From Dietzia sp. JS16-p6b (lineage in GTDB: Bacteria > Actinomycetota > Actinomycetes > Mycobacteriales > Mycobacteriaceae): a stretch of 64,000 nt of DNA. Location of the stretch: contig NZ_CP024869.1 of the NCBI RefSeq assembly GCF_003052165.1, positions 1,646,001 to 1,710,000 of the forward strand, read 5' to 3'. Shown here in pieces: positions 39,799-48,555 of this stretch (the first letter of the stretch is position 1; every line of letters begins with the position of its first letter). Both the position numbers and the translations under genes were made by a program. The notes beneath the pieces were generated by a model that searched no databases, was not told the DNA's origin, and saw only the letters and a program-made list of their open reading frames with translations.

Positions 39799-40323
39799 TC
39801 AGCTATAGCGCGTGTCCGGCAGGGCGGCCGCGAGGCCCTCCGGGTCGCGAGTACTGATCAGCCAGTAGGGCGTGGGGTCCAGCGGGTCGTCCAGAACGAC
39901 GATCACCATGGTGGGGACGTAACCGCGATGTACGACGAACGCCTCCGGGTCGAGCTGACGGCCCATCGCGGCCTGCTTCGCGGTCGCGGGCACGACGGCG
40001 CTGCGCGCGATCGCCTCGAACGGCAGACGCGCCCGGCCCGCATAGAGGGTTCCTCCGCCCTGACCGTCGGACTCGACCTCGATACTCTCGCGACCGACCG
40101 TGATGAAGAGCCAGGCGAACAGGGCGGGCACGACCACGCACAGGAGCCACAGCCACCACGGGGCGCCCAGGATCGAGGCCACCGCGACGACGAGGGCGGT
40201 GACGGCGGCCAGCACGAGCCACCACCATCCCGGTACCCGCAATCGTTCCGAGTGAACGGGACGCGGGACACGGTCGGGAGACGGTCGGAGATCATCTTCG
40301 GTCACGAGATCAAGACTATCCAT
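39799..40323 (-). CDS. DUF3093 membrane protein (Rv2698-like)
   Basis: A 174-residue protein with two adjacent membrane segments (about 32-52 and 55-77) and a C-terminal cytoplasmic domain that ends [17 protein letters not shown], the DUF3093 signature. Function unknown. ATG 40323 directly follows an in-frame GTG at 40326; either could be the start. It is divergent from dut, with only 35 bases between the start codons. Confidence 0.87.
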   Translation of the reverse strand: MDSLDLVTEDDLRPSPDRVPRPVHSERLRVPGWWWLVLAAVTALVVAVASILGAPWWLWLLCVVVPALFAWLFITVGRESIEVESDGQGGGTLYAGRARLPFEAIARSAVVPATAKQAAMGRQLDPEAFVVHRGYVPTMVIVVLDDPLDPTPYWLISTRDPEGLAAALPDTRYS

Positions 40324-40326
40324 CAC

Positions 40327-40341
40327 CCGGGCTCAGCCCGG
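40327..40341. promoter_or_regulatory. palindrome between the DUF3093 gene and dut
   Basis: CCGGGCT-C-AGCCCGG is a perfect 7-bp inverted repeat in the 35-bp gap between divergent starts. It may be an operator or simply a transcript hairpin. Confidence 0.35.
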
Positions 40342-40358
40342 CAGGAGGGCGGACAGCG

Positions 40359-40835
40359 ATGAACAACCCGGATCACTCCTCCGGAGGCGGGCCGTTGCGT
40401 CTACGGAGGTTGGACACGGGCCTCCCGGTGCCGTCCCGCGCCCACCCCTCGGACGCGGGTATCGATCTCTACTCCGCCGAGGATCTCGTGCTGGAGCCCG
40501 GACATCGTTCACTGGTGGGCACGGGGGTCTCCGTGGCCATCCCGGACGGATACGCGGGACTCGTCCACCCCAGATCCGGGCTCGCCGCGCGTGCGGGTCT
40601 CTCGATCGTCAACGCCCCGGGGACCGTCGATGCGGGATACCGGGGCGAGATCAAGGTCAACCTCGTGAACCTCGATCCGTCCGAGCCGGTGCGGATCGGC
40701 CGCGGAGACCGGATCGCACAGTTGCTCATCCAGAGGGTCGAACTCTGGGAGGTCCTCGAGGTCGACGAGCTCGATCAGACCGCCCGGGGCGACCGGGGTC
40801 ACGGGTCGACCGGCGGTCACCACCGCCTGGCCTGA
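40359..40835 (+). CDS. dut: deoxyuridine 5'-triphosphate nucleotidohydrolase
   Basis: Trimeric dUTPase that hydrolyses dUTP to dUMP and keeps uracil out of DNA. The 158-residue protein has all five motifs: [52 protein letters not shown] and the C-terminal [10 protein letters not shown]. The last motif is slightly unusual because its phenylalanine is replaced by histidine (GHGSTG for GFGSTG), which I would verify. ATG 40359 has GGAGGG 9-10 nt upstream. Confidence 0.93.
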   Translation: MNNPDHSSGGGPLRLRRLDTGLPVPSRAHPSDAGIDLYSAEDLVLEPGHRSLVGTGVSVAIPDGYAGLVHPRSGLAARAGLSIVNAPGTVDAGYRGEIKVNLVNLDPSEPVRIGRGDRIAQLLIQRVELWEVLEVDELDQTARGDRGHGSTGGHHRLA

Positions 40836-40856
40836 CCGGCGCCATCCGACGTTGGG

Positions 40857-40862
40857 TAGCGT
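40857..40862 (+). promoter_or_regulatory. promoter -10 of the DUF3710 operon
   Basis: TAGCGT begins 21 nt after the dut stop and 58 nt before ATG 40915. Confidence 0.4.
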
Positions 40863-40914
40863 CAAGAGGCACGGTCCCGTCCGGGACCGGGTCGTACGCG
40901 GAGAGGATTCGACC

Positions 40915-41790
40915 ATGTTCGGACGCAAGAAGTCGGTGACCGGGGACCGCGTCGCCGCCGCCCCCGCGGAGCCCGCGGACTCCGCACCGTCCACGACCGG
41001 TCCACACGACCGCTCCTCGGTCGGGGACGTGGCGCGGTACTACACCGACCTCGGTTACGGACACATCGATCTCGGTTCCCTGGTGATCGGCGTCCCCAAG
41101 GGGCGCGATCTGAACGTCGCGCTGGACCCGAACGGTCAGCCGGAATTCCACGTGGTGACCTCCGTCTCCCGGGTCATCCCGCGCGCCTTCGCCGCGCCGA
41201 AGTCCGCAGGGCAGTGGCGGACCATGGTCGCGGGCATGCGGGAGCAACTCGAGGCGCAGGGAGCGGAGGTGACCGTCGTCGACGGCCCGTGGGGTCGTGA
41301 ACTGGTCGCCGCGATGCCGGGCGCCGTCTTCCGCGCCATCGGGGTCGACGGGCGCAGGTGGACCGCCGAGGTGCGCATCATGGCCACCCCGGAGCTGGCC
41401 GAGCAGGCCGCAGAGGAGGGCCGGGAGGTCTTCGCGCACCTCATGATCAACCGTGGTGACGGGCCGATGCCGGTCCGCGAGGCGCTGCCCCTGACCATCC
41501 CCGACGAGATCCAGCAGGCGCTGGTCAAGGCGCAGTCGCAACTCGCGGCGCAGCAGCAGGCGCAGGCCTACCAGCAGCAGATGGCGGCGGGTCAGCAGGG
41601 TCAGGCCGCGCCGCAGGTCCGGCCCCAGGCCGCACACAACCAGGCCCAGGCCGCACAGTCCCAGGCCCCCTCGTCTCCCCAGGCCCCGCCGTCAACACCG
41701 TCACCGGGCAAGGCCCAGCAGCAGCCCGGGTCGCCCCCGCGCAGAGACGCCGGCGCCATGGACCGACTCCGCACCTCCGACGACCTCTGA
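40915..41790 (+). CDS. DUF3710 protein
   Basis: A 291-residue cytoplasmic protein of the DUF3710 family, conserved next to dut in Mycobacteriales. The folded part runs to about residue 200 (YTDLGYGHIDLGSLVIGVPKG and GVDGRRWTAEVRIMATPELAEQAA). The tail is a glutamine- and proline-rich low-complexity region (AAQQQAQAYQQQ...) that ends with MDRLRTSDDL. Function unknown. ATG 40915 has GAGAGGA upstream. It is the first of three genes (DUF3710, OB fold, DUF3159) on the same strand. Confidence 0.87.
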   Translation: MFGRKKSVTGDRVAAAPAEPADSAPSTTGPHDRSSVGDVARYYTDLGYGHIDLGSLVIGVPKGRDLNVALDPNGQPEFHVVTSVSRVIPRAFAAPKSAGQWRTMVAGMREQLEAQGAEVTVVDGPWGRELVAAMPGAVFRAIGVDGRRWTAEVRIMATPELAEQAAEEGREVFAHLMINRGDGPMPVREALPLTIPDEIQQALVKAQSQLAAQQQAQAYQQQMAAGQQGQAAPQVRPQAAHNQAQAAQSQAPSSPQAPPSTPSPGKAQQQPGSPPRRDAGAMDRLRTSDDL

Positions 41791-41817
41791 CCCCGCCCAC
41801 GCGCTGAGAGGCAAGCC

Positions 41818-42216
41818 ATGTCCGTCACGCGGATGTTCAAAGGACTCTCGTCCCGCCTGACCGCGCCGCTCGAGTCCCTCGACGCCGTGGACCTGGCCGG
41901 GCGGGTGCAGGGACTCTGCAGCTCGCCCGTCGAGAGTGCGCAGCGAGGTGAACTGGTGACTCTGGTCGGGCGGGTGCGCACGGTCTTGTCCGGCGGGGGA
42001 GAGCAGTTCCTGGGTGTGACCGCGGAGGTCTACGACGGCACGGGGGCTGTCGACGTCTGTTGGCTGGGGCGTCGATCGATTCCGGGAATCGACACCGGCC
42101 GGTTCATCAAGGTGACCGGCCGCATCGGCGTCCGCTCCGGCCAGAAGATCATGTTCAATCCACGCTACGAGTTGCTCAGCGGACAACCGGGCGCGGGACG
42201 CGGAGGAGAAGCGTGA
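41818..42216 (+). CDS. OB-fold nucleic-acid-binding protein (Rv2694-like)
   Basis: A 132-residue protein with an OB fold: RGELVTLVGRVRTVLSG...LGVTAEVYDGTGAVDVCWLGRRSIPGIDTGRFIKVTGRI (shortened). The pattern matches single-stranded nucleic-acid-binding OB folds of the RecG/ssDNA type. A helix of about 30 residues precedes it. Function unknown. The stop overlaps the next start by 4 nt (GTGA). The order DUF3710-OB-DUF3159 is conserved. Confidence 0.87.
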   Translation: MSVTRMFKGLSSRLTAPLESLDAVDLAGRVQGLCSSPVESAQRGELVTLVGRVRTVLSGGGEQFLGVTAEVYDGTGAVDVCWLGRRSIPGIDTGRFIKVTGRIGVRSGQKIMFNPRYELLSGQPGAGRGGEA

Positions 42217-42938
42217 CCGAGTCTGAACGCGCGGGGGATCAGGCCTCCACCGAGAACACCGGGGACGCCCCCGCCGTGGACACGCCACCTGAGCGGAAGT
42301 CCGCGTTCGGTGACCCGGACGCCTCGCTGCTCGAGCAGATGGGCGGTGTCCGCGGGCTCGTCTACTCCTCGATCCCGATCCTGACCTTCGTCCCGGTCAA
42401 CGGGTTCTGGGGGCTGACGGTGGCGATCTGGGCCGCGCTCGGTGTGGCGGTCGCCATGCTGGCATGGTCCCTGGTCAGACGGGAGAACCCCCAGCCGGCG
42501 ATCTCCGGGTTCATCGGTGTCGCGATCGGTGTGCTGATCGCCTGGCGGACAGGCGACGCGAAGGGGTACTTCCTCTACGGCATCATCACGCAGGCGGTGT
42601 ACGGCGGGGCGTTCGCGCTGTCCGCGCTCGTGCGCTGGCCACTCGTCGGCGTGATCTGGGGGTTGATCGACGGTAGGGGGATGGCGTGGCGTCGGAACCC
42701 GCATGCGCGACGGTGGTACGCCATCGCCACCTGGATCTGGGCCGGGCTCTTCGCGATCCGTGCCGTCCTGCAGTACGCGCTCTACCTGAACGACGAGGTC
42801 AACTGGCTCGGGGCCGCGCGGATAGCCATGGGGTGGCCGCTGGCCCTGGTGGCGTTCGCCGCGACGATCTGGGCTGTCCGACGGGCGATGGCCCATGAGA
42901 ACGAGCCCGCTGCGGCCCGGGACGCCTCCGACGAGTGA
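42213..42938 (+). CDS. DUF3159 integral membrane protein
   Basis: A 241-residue protein with a polar N-terminus of about 45 residues and about six membrane segments. The family signature includes LLEQMGGVRGLVYSSIPILTFVPVN and GDAKGYFLYGIITQAVYGG. Function unknown; in mycobacteria it precedes potassium-uptake genes, which are not found here. GTG 42213 is coupled to the OB-fold gene. The transcript probably ends at the hairpin at 42982-43015. Confidence 0.87.
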   Translation: MTESERAGDQASTENTGDAPAVDTPPERKSAFGDPDASLLEQMGGVRGLVYSSIPILTFVPVNGFWGLTVAIWAALGVAVAMLAWSLVRRENPQPAISGFIGVAIGVLIAWRTGDAKGYFLYGIITQAVYGGAFALSALVRWPLVGVIWGLIDGRGMAWRRNPHARRWYAIATWIWAGLFAIRAVLQYALYLNDEVNWLGAARIAMGWPLALVAFAATIWAVRRAMAHENEPAAARDASDE

Positions 42939-42981
42939 TCCCCGATCCACCAGTGGGAGAGGGCTGCCGCCGTGCACACGA

Positions 42982-43015
42982 GAACTGCCCCCGACGGAAT
43001 CGTCGGGGGCAGTTC
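42982..43015. terminator. bidirectional hairpin between DUF3159 and the membrane protein gene
   Basis: GAACTGCCCCCGACG-GAAT-CGTCGGGGGCAGTTC forms a perfect 15-bp stem between convergent genes. No T-run follows. Confidence 0.75.
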
Positions 43016-43063
43016 CCGTGGGAGCGGGTCACCGGTCGCCCGCGAGTGCACGGGACGCGGCGA

Positions 43064-43891
43064 TCAGACCGCGCTGGTGGCCATGCGCGAGAAGTCGCTC
43101 GGACCGGTGATGGTGCGATAGGCGTACACGGATGCCAGGGCGGCGACAGGGGCCGCCACCAGCAACCCGACGAGCAGGGCCAGGGCACCGGCGATGACGA
43201 TGAGGATGTTGAGCAGGGCGAGGGCGAAGAGGTTGCCGGCATCGGACTTGATCGCGTTGACGCTGGATTTCATCGCGTCGATGGCGGTCATGTTGCGGTC
43301 CACGACGAAGTGGAGAGTCCAGTAGAGGAAGAACGCGACCACGATCCCGGGGATGATCAGCAGGATGAACCCGATGGTCGTCGCGATGGCCACGAGGATC
43401 GCCGCGAGGACGAACGCCCCGAAATTGTGCAGCTTGAAGAAGTCGCCGATCTCCGGCTTGTGGCCGTCGACCTCGAGCAGGGCGCCCCGGATGAGGAAGG
43501 CCTGGAACACCAGGCTCACCGCGATCGTGAGGATCGAGCCCAGGAACGCCACCGACTCCGACTGCGAGTTCTGGATCCAGCTCCCCACGCCGTTGGCGAC
43601 GAACATGATCAGCATGATCAGAACCCACGGCAGGGGATTGTTCTTGAACATCTGCCAGCCCGCGCCGATGGCGTCGGTCGCGGACACCTTGCCGGACATC
43701 ATCGTCCCGTCTGCCGGGCCGGACTGGGGGTAGGCGTCCCCGTAACCGTGGCCCCCGTAGGGCTGCTGACCGAAGCCCTGGGCGTCACCCTGGGCTCCGT
43801 ATGGCTCCCCGCCCCAGCTCTGGTGGGTAGGGCCGGGGCCGTTCGGATCGTTCGGGTACCCGCCCTGCGGCGGTGTGCCTCCGGTGGTCAT
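43064..43891 (-). CDS. polytopic membrane protein with glycine/proline-rich N-terminus
   Basis: A 275-residue protein. The first 65 residues are rich in Gly, Pro, Gln, Asn and Tyr and are probably disordered. After a short amphipathic helix (SATDAIGAGWQMFKNNPLPWVLIM) there are about five membrane segments. It resembles the DUF4013/DUF975-type membrane proteins of Gram-positive bacteria. Function unknown. ATG 43891 has GGAGA upstream; an in-frame start at 43978 would add an unconserved stretch. Confidence 0.75.
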   Translation of the reverse strand: MTTGGTPPQGGYPNDPNGPGPTHQSWGGEPYGAQGDAQGFGQQPYGGHGYGDAYPQSGPADGTMMSGKVSATDAIGAGWQMFKNNPLPWVLIMLIMFVANGVGSWIQNSQSESVAFLGSILTIAVSLVFQAFLIRGALLEVDGHKPEIGDFFKLHNFGAFVLAAILVAIATTIGFILLIIPGIVVAFFLYWTLHFVVDRNMTAIDAMKSSVNAIKSDAGNLFALALLNILIVIAGALALLVGLLVAAPVAALASVYAYRTITGPSDFSRMATSAV

Positions 43892-44022
43892 GGCATCTCC
43901 ATCTCTCGTCGGTTCGGTGGCGCGGAACTGGTGTGAATGATATTTCCACTTATCCGCGTCCGAACCTAGTCCCGCCACGGCGTTTTTGGGAGAGGCACTT
44001 CAGGGGAAAGGCAGGTCACACG

Positions 44023-44057
44023 ACAGAGCCCCGTCGAGGATGTCGACGGGGCTCTGT
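44023..44057 (-). terminator. hairpin downstream of ahpD
   Basis: ACAGAGCCCCGTCGA and its exact complement form a 15-bp stem around GGATG, 22 nt after the ahpD stop. No long T-run follows. Confidence 0.65.
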
Positions 44058-44079
44058 CTCCGGTGTCCGGAACGGGGTG

Positions 44080-44604
44080 TCAGACGTTGGCGTGGATCTC
44101 CACAGCCTGAGCGACCCCGGCCACGGTGCCGGCGATCTTGACGGCCTCCCAGGCCTGCTCCTTGGTGATGCCCTCCTTGCGGATGACGTCATCGTGCGCG
44201 GCGGTGCAGTTCTCGCAGCCGTTGATGGTCGAGACGGCCATGGACCAGAGCTCGAAGTCTGCCTTCTCCACGCCAGGGTTGGCGATGATGTTCATCCGCA
44301 GGCCCATCCGGACCTGGGTGTAGTCGTCGCCCAGGAACTCCTTGGCGCGGTAGACCACGTTGTTCATGGCCATGATGGACGCGGCGCCCAGGGCGGCGTT
44401 GAACGCCTCCTCGGTCAGGTGCTCGCGCGCCTCATCGGCGATCTCGGACAACACGGTCTCCGACCGGGTCGCCGCGGCGGTGGCCAGGAAGGTGCCCCAC
44501 AGCTGCTGGGGCGTCAGCTCGGTGGAACGCGCCAGTGAGCCGAGGTTGAGCTTGAGATCCTTCGCGAACTCGGGGAGTCCGGACTTCAGGTTCTCGATGC
44601 TCAC
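44080..44604 (-). CDS. ahpD: alkyl hydroperoxide reductase AhpD
   Basis: Adaptor and weak peroxidase that reduces AhpC in actinobacteria. The 174-residue protein has the reactive pair C130 and C133 with H137 (GCENCTAAH), exactly the numbers of mycobacterial AhpD. It begins [21 protein letters not shown]. The GTG start overlaps the ahpC stop by 4 nt, so the two are coupled. The hairpin at 44023-44057 probably ends the transcript. Confidence 0.95.
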   Translation of the reverse strand: MSIENLKSGLPEFAKDLKLNLGSLARSTELTPQQLWGTFLATAAATRSETVLSEIADEAREHLTEEAFNAALGAASIMAMNNVVYRAKEFLGDDYTQVRMGLRMNIIANPGVEKADFELWSMAVSTINGCENCTAAHDDVIRKEGITKEQAWEAVKIAGTVAGVAQAVEIHANV

Positions 44605-45197
44605 TTGATCCCCTCCTGCAGCATGTCCATCTTGTTGATGTTCTTCGTCGGGTCGTTCTTCTGCCAGTTGCAGGCGCAGACCTCGGACGACTGGAGCGCG
44701 TCGAGCACCCGGAGCACCTCGTCCACGTTGCGGCCCACGGCGTCCGGCGTCACGGAGACGAACTGGATGACGTTGTCCGGGTCGACGATGAAGGTGGCCC
44801 GGTCGGCGACCCCGTCCGCGTTCTCCACACCGAGCTCACGGATCAGCTCGTGCTTGATGTCGGACAGGAGCGGGAACGGCACACCCTTGAGCTCGTCGTT
44901 GGTCGCGCGCCAGTTGAAGTGCGCGAATTCGTTGTCGATGGAACCGCCGAGGATCTGCGTGTCGCGGTCCTGGAAGTCCTCGTCGAGCTTGCCGAACGCG
45001 GCGATCTCCGTGGGGCACACGAAGGTGAAGTCCTTCGGGTAGAAGAAGATCACGCGCCACTTGCCGGCGTAGGACTGGTTGGTGATCGTCTCGAAGTAGT
45101 CCTCGGGCTGCTGGGCGTTGACCTGCTGGAGGTCCCCGCCCTTGAGCGCGGTGAGAGTGAAGTCGGGGAACTGGTCACCGATGGTGAGAATAGCCAT
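44601..45197 (-). CDS. ahpC: alkyl hydroperoxide reductase AhpC (peroxiredoxin)
   Basis: Peroxiredoxin that reduces hydroperoxides and peroxynitrite. The 198-residue product has the peroxidatic C61 in [10 protein letters not shown] and resolving residues C174 and C176 in EVCACNW, as in mycobacteria. ATG 45197 has AGGAGG upstream. A TAGTCT hexamer about 45 nt upstream on the minus strand could be the -10. It is divergent from oxyR, which is expected to activate it under peroxide stress. Confidence 0.96.
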   Translation of the reverse strand: MAILTIGDQFPDFTLTALKGGDLQQVNAQQPEDYFETITNQSYAGKWRVIFFYPKDFTFVCPTEIAAFGKLDEDFQDRDTQILGGSIDNEFAHFNWRATNDELKGVPFPLLSDIKHELIRELGVENADGVADRATFIVDPDNVIQFVSVTPDAVGRNVDEVLRVLDALQSSEVCACNWQKNDPTKNINKMDMLQEGIK

Positions 45198-45338
45198 GTG
45201 TCCTCCTGAAGTTGGTGGCCGTCATTCAACGGGCAGCAGAGACTATGCCGGACATCCGGTAAGAGGTAAAGCCTAATGAGGCCAAGATCACTTATAGGGG
45301 GGAGCAAATAATCATCGACGGCGGGCTATCGATCGCTC

Positions 45339-45351
45339 TACACTCATCGAC
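45339..45351 (+). promoter_or_regulatory. leaderless promoter of oxyR
   Basis: TACACT at 45339-45344 is followed by 7 nt and ATG 45352. The 154-bp gap to ahpC is AT-richer than its surroundings, as expected for an OxyR-controlled divergent promoter. Confidence 0.5.
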
Positions 45352-46287
45352 ATGGCCAATCAGCGGTTCGTTCCGAGCGTGACACAGCTCAGGGTGTTCC
45401 TCGCCGTCGCGGAACGCCTTCACTTCCGAAGTGCAGCTGAGGAGTTGGGAATGAGTCAACCCTCCCTCTCCCAGGCCCTCGCGACACTGGAGGAGGGGTT
45501 GCGCGTCCATCTGGTCGAACGCAGCACCAGGACCGTGCTCGTCACACCGGTCGGGCACCAACTCCTCCCGTTCGCGCGGGCGGCGGTGGGTGCGATGGAC
45601 GCCGTGGCCGACATCGCCGCGGGCAGCGGCGGCCCGATGTCGGGGGACGTCCGGATCGGTGTGATCCCCACGGCCGCCCCGTACCTGCTGCCGGGGCTTC
45701 TTCCCGCTCTTACCGACCGCTTCCCGGATCTGCGGCCGCGGATCGTCGAGGACCAGACCGCGCGACTGCTCGAGCAGCTGCGATCGGGTGCGCTCGACGT
45801 GGCGATCATGGCCCTGCCGACAGACGCGGCGGGCGCGGCGGGCATGCCGCTGTACACCGAGCCGTTCGCGCTCCTCGTCCCGGCCGGCCACCCGCTCGAC
45901 GGGCGGGAGGACCTCTCATTGGAGGCGCTCGTGGATCTGCCCCTCCTCATGCTCGACGAGGGGCACTGCCTGCGCGACCAGACGGTGGACCTGTGTCGGC
46001 GGGTCTCGGCTCCGATCCTGGGCCGCGGCGGGTCGCGCGCGGCGTCCCTGACCACCGCGGTGAGATGCGTCGCGGGGGGACTCGGGGTGATGATCGTTCC
46101 GGAGTCCGCAGTGGTGTCCGAGAGCCGCGACCCAGGACTCGGAGTGGCCAGGTTCCGCGAGCCCGCCCCCGGCCGGACGATGGGCCTGGTGCTCCGAACG
46201 GCAACCGCCGACGACGACGCCTACACCGAACTCGGCAGCGTGATCACCGGGGTCGCCCAGCGGCTGTTCGGTGCGGTTCCCGCCTGA
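45352..46287 (+). CDS. oxyR: hydrogen peroxide sensor OxyR (LysR family)
   Basis: Peroxide-responsive LysR-type regulator, 311 residues. The helix-turn-helix covers about 9-66 (TQLRVFLAVAERLHFRSAAEELGMSQPSLSQALATLE shortened). The redox pair is C206 and C215 in GHCLRDQTVDLC, spaced as in E. coli OxyR (C199 and C208). ATG 45352 is preceded by TACACT and 7 nt, a leaderless pattern. It faces ahpCD, the classical target. It is intact here, unlike in M. tuberculosis, where oxyR is broken. Confidence 0.95.
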   Translation: MANQRFVPSVTQLRVFLAVAERLHFRSAAEELGMSQPSLSQALATLEEGLRVHLVERSTRTVLVTPVGHQLLPFARAAVGAMDAVADIAAGSGGPMSGDVRIGVIPTAAPYLLPGLLPALTDRFPDLRPRIVEDQTARLLEQLRSGALDVAIMALPTDAAGAAGMPLYTEPFALLVPAGHPLDGREDLSLEALVDLPLLMLDEGHCLRDQTVDLCRRVSAPILGRGGSRAASLTTAVRCVAGGLGVMIVPESAVVSESRDPGLGVARFREPAPGRTMGLVLRTATADDDAYTELGSVITGVAQRLFGAVPA

Positions 46288-47227
46288 CGGGTCGTCCGTC
46301 GCTGTCGACCGACGGGTCCGGTCTCGACGACTCCAGGCGCCGGACCGCCTTCAGGAAGCGGGCCCGTAGCGCCTGTGTCCGTCGTACCCACGCACGCTGG
46401 TGGGCGACGAACATCGCACGGCCCTCGGGCGACTCCACCGGGATCGGATCCAGTCCCCAGGCGGAGAGGTCATACGGGGAGGACCTCATGTCGACCTCGC
46501 GGGCGTCGAATGCGGCGACCAGCGAGTCCCGCAGGAGCTCGCCAGGCGCACCGGCCTCCATGGCCGCGACGTGCGAGTAGAGATCCATGCCGGAGTGCAG
46601 ACAGGCCGGCTGCTCGTTTCGGACCTGCGCCTCGCGGGAGAGCGCGTGCTGGTTGAGGGGGACGGCCGGCTCGGCGAAGAACCGAAGTGCGTCGAAGTGT
46701 GTGCAACGCAGCCGGGATTCCTCGACGACCTCATCGATGCGCGAGTGCGGCACCCGTAGAGGGATCTGGCGGTGGCGGACGTCGTCGTCTCCACTGCGGT
46801 AGAGCATGGCCCATTCGTGGAGACCGAAGCACCCCATGGCACCGGGCCTCGAGGCGGTGGCCTCGACGATCGCGCGTGCTCGCGCGATCCGCGGGGCGCA
46901 GCGGGCCAGGACGGATTCGGGGTTTACGATCAGACCGGTCCGGCCGTGGAGTGAGGCCCGCTCGTAGTGGCGCCAGTCGACCCGCTCGGTCAGGTGGGCG
47001 TTCTCCAGGATGATGCCGGGGCCGGGGTGCCAGCGACGGACGGTGGCGACGCTCGTCCGGTAGTAGGTGAAGAGGAAGTCCGCGACCGGGTGGGGCTCAC
47101 CTCGTCGTCGTCGCTCGAGGTGATCTCCGGTCACCGAATCCACGGCCCCGGTATGCCGGAATTCCAGCGCGCGCCAGAGGGCCTCGGGCAGGAGTACGAC
47201 GTCGGGTGTGCGACCGCTCCCGGTCAC
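46244..47227 (-). CDS. conserved actinobacterial protein, often labelled 3-methyladenine DNA glycosylase
   Basis: A 327-residue protein. The conserved blocks are FLFTYYRTSVATVRRWHPGPGI, GCFGLHEWAMLYR, RCTHFDALRFFAEPAVPLNQHALSRE, ACLHSGMDLY and DMRSSPYDLSAWGLDPIPVE. Databases often call this family 3-methyladenine DNA glycosylase, but I see no helix-hairpin-helix or glycosylase motif and consider the activity unproved. The rich set of His, Cys and Asp suggests an enzyme. GTG 47227 overlaps the rhlE stop by 4 nt. The C-terminus overlaps the convergent oxyR end by 44 bp; the last 30 residues may not be conserved. Confidence 0.75.
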   Translation of the reverse strand: MTGSGRTPDVVLLPEALWRALEFRHTGAVDSVTGDHLERRRRGEPHPVADFLFTYYRTSVATVRRWHPGPGIILENAHLTERVDWRHYERASLHGRTGLIVNPESVLARCAPRIARARAIVEATASRPGAMGCFGLHEWAMLYRSGDDDVRHRQIPLRVPHSRIDEVVEESRLRCTHFDALRFFAEPAVPLNQHALSREAQVRNEQPACLHSGMDLYSHVAAMEAGAPGELLRDSLVAAFDAREVDMRSSPYDLSAWGLDPIPVESPEGRAMFVAHQRAWVRRTQALRARFLKAVRRLESSRPDPSVDSDGRPVRREPHRTAAGRPR

Positions 47228-48555
47228 GTACGTGGCTTCTTCTTGGGGCGGTGCACCCGGGACCGGGCCGGCCGTCGGGACCGCGCCGGGGGAGCGGGTT
47301 CCCGCCGGCGCCGGGGTGGCGTGATCTCCGGCCCGAAGAGGTCGTCGAGCAGAGCATCGGCGCGTGGTCCGGTGGGGTCGACGACCTCGACGATCATGCC
47401 CACCTCGCGCGCGAGCGCACTGATCCTGGCGACCTCGGACGGTCTGACCACCGCCGCCACCACCCCGGCGGTGTCGTCCCCCCGCCCGGTGCGGCCTGAG
47501 CGGTGGACGAGATCTTCGACGGAATGCGGCGGGCCGACGTGGATGACGTGGCCGATCCGGTCGAGGTCGAGTCCGCGCCCGGCGAGGTCGGTGCTCACCA
47601 GGACCCGGACGTTGCCCGAGGCGAGATCGGCGAATGCACCGGCGCGCCTGGTGGGGGAGGCGGAACCCGCCACTCCGGCCGCGGGGACGCCGGTGGCGGC
47701 GATCGACGCGCGCAACTGCTCGACCGCGTCTCGGCGGGTGACGAAGAACAGTGCCCGTCGGCACCGGGCGGCCAGATCGACCGCGTAGGAGTCGGGATCG
47801 GGTGCGGAGACGACGATCAGTCGTCGGGGTGCTCCCGCCGCGGCGACGGGTCCCGGTGAGGGGTGGGTGGGGGAGTCCACCCGGTGGATGCACAGCCCCG
47901 GTCGCCGGCGTCGCAGGGCGTCCTCGACCCCGGGGTCCGCCGTGGCCGTGGTCGACAATAGGGTCGCGTCATCGCAGTCGGCGAGCAGAACCGCCGTCTG
48001 TTCGCCGAAGGACTGCCCCAACAGATGATCCGCCTCGTCCAGGACGAGGACCCGGACGTCCGAGGTGGAAATGGCTCCGGTCCGGATCAGATCGGTGAGG
48101 CGACCCGGGGTTCCCACCGCGATGTCGACCGGCGCCACCAGGGTCCGGCGATCCTTGGACAGGGGCTGACCGCCGACGAACGTGGCCACGCGGAGGCCCG
48201 CGCCCGCACCGACCTCGGCGAGTACCTCAGCGTTCTGCACCGCCAGCTCGCGGGTCGGCGCGACCACGACGGCACGCGGGCGACCGGGCAGGCTCGGGGC
48301 CCCGGCCAGACGATGCGCCACGGCGACGGCGAACACCAGGGTCTTGCCGGAGCCGGTCGGAGCGACCGCGAGGAGATCTCGGCCGGCCACCGCGTCCTCG
48401 AGCGCGACGGCCTGGATGGCGCTCGCGGCACCGTCGACAAGGGTGGAGACGGCGTGTCTGAGCGGGACCGACACGCCGAACTCGGCGAGAAGGCGGCCCA
48501 GATCTGTCCGAGCCGAGCCGGTCAGGCCCGCACCTCCGTACGATCGCCGCTCCAC
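47224..48555 (-). CDS. rhlE: DEAD-box ATP-dependent RNA helicase RhlE-like
   Basis: RNA helicase of 443 residues. The Q motif region AIQAVALEDAVAGRDLL precedes Walker A APTGSGKT. Motif Ib is GTPGRL, motif II DEAD (VLDEADHLL), and motif VI HRSGRTGRG. Motif III reads TAT where SAT is canonical. The C-terminus is a basic tail rich in Arg, Pro and Lys for RNA binding. GTG 48555 lies inside the gnd gene (34-bp overlap); no better start is seen. It forms an operon with gnd and the following conserved protein. Confidence 0.9.
   Translation of the reverse strand: MERRSYGGAGLTGSARTDLGRLLAEFGVSVPLRHAVSTLVDGAASAIQAVALEDAVAGRDLLAVAPTGSGKTLVFAVAVAHRLAGAPSLPGRPRAVVVAPTRELAVQNAEVLAEVGAGAGLRVATFVGGQPLSKDRRTLVAPVDIAVGTPGRLTDLIRTGAISTSDVRVLVLDEADHLLGQSFGEQTAVLLADCDDATLLSTTATADPGVEDALRRRRPGLCIHRVDSPTHPSPGPVAAAGAPRRLIVVSAPDPDSYAVDLAARCRRALFFVTRRDAVEQLRASIAATGVPAAGVAGSASPTRRAGAFADLASGNVRVLVSTDLAGRGLDLDRIGHVIHVGPPHSVEDLVHRSGRTGRGDDTAGVVAAVVRPSEVARISALAREVGMIVEVVDPTGPRADALLDDLFGPEITPPRRRREPAPPARSRRPARSRVHRPKKKPRT

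Noticed and set aside
45198-45351. Looked for a classical IdeR iron box between ahpC and oxyR and elsewhere.
   Set aside because: No stretch close to TTAGGTTAGGCTAACCTAA was found; the AT-rich gap is better explained by OxyR control.
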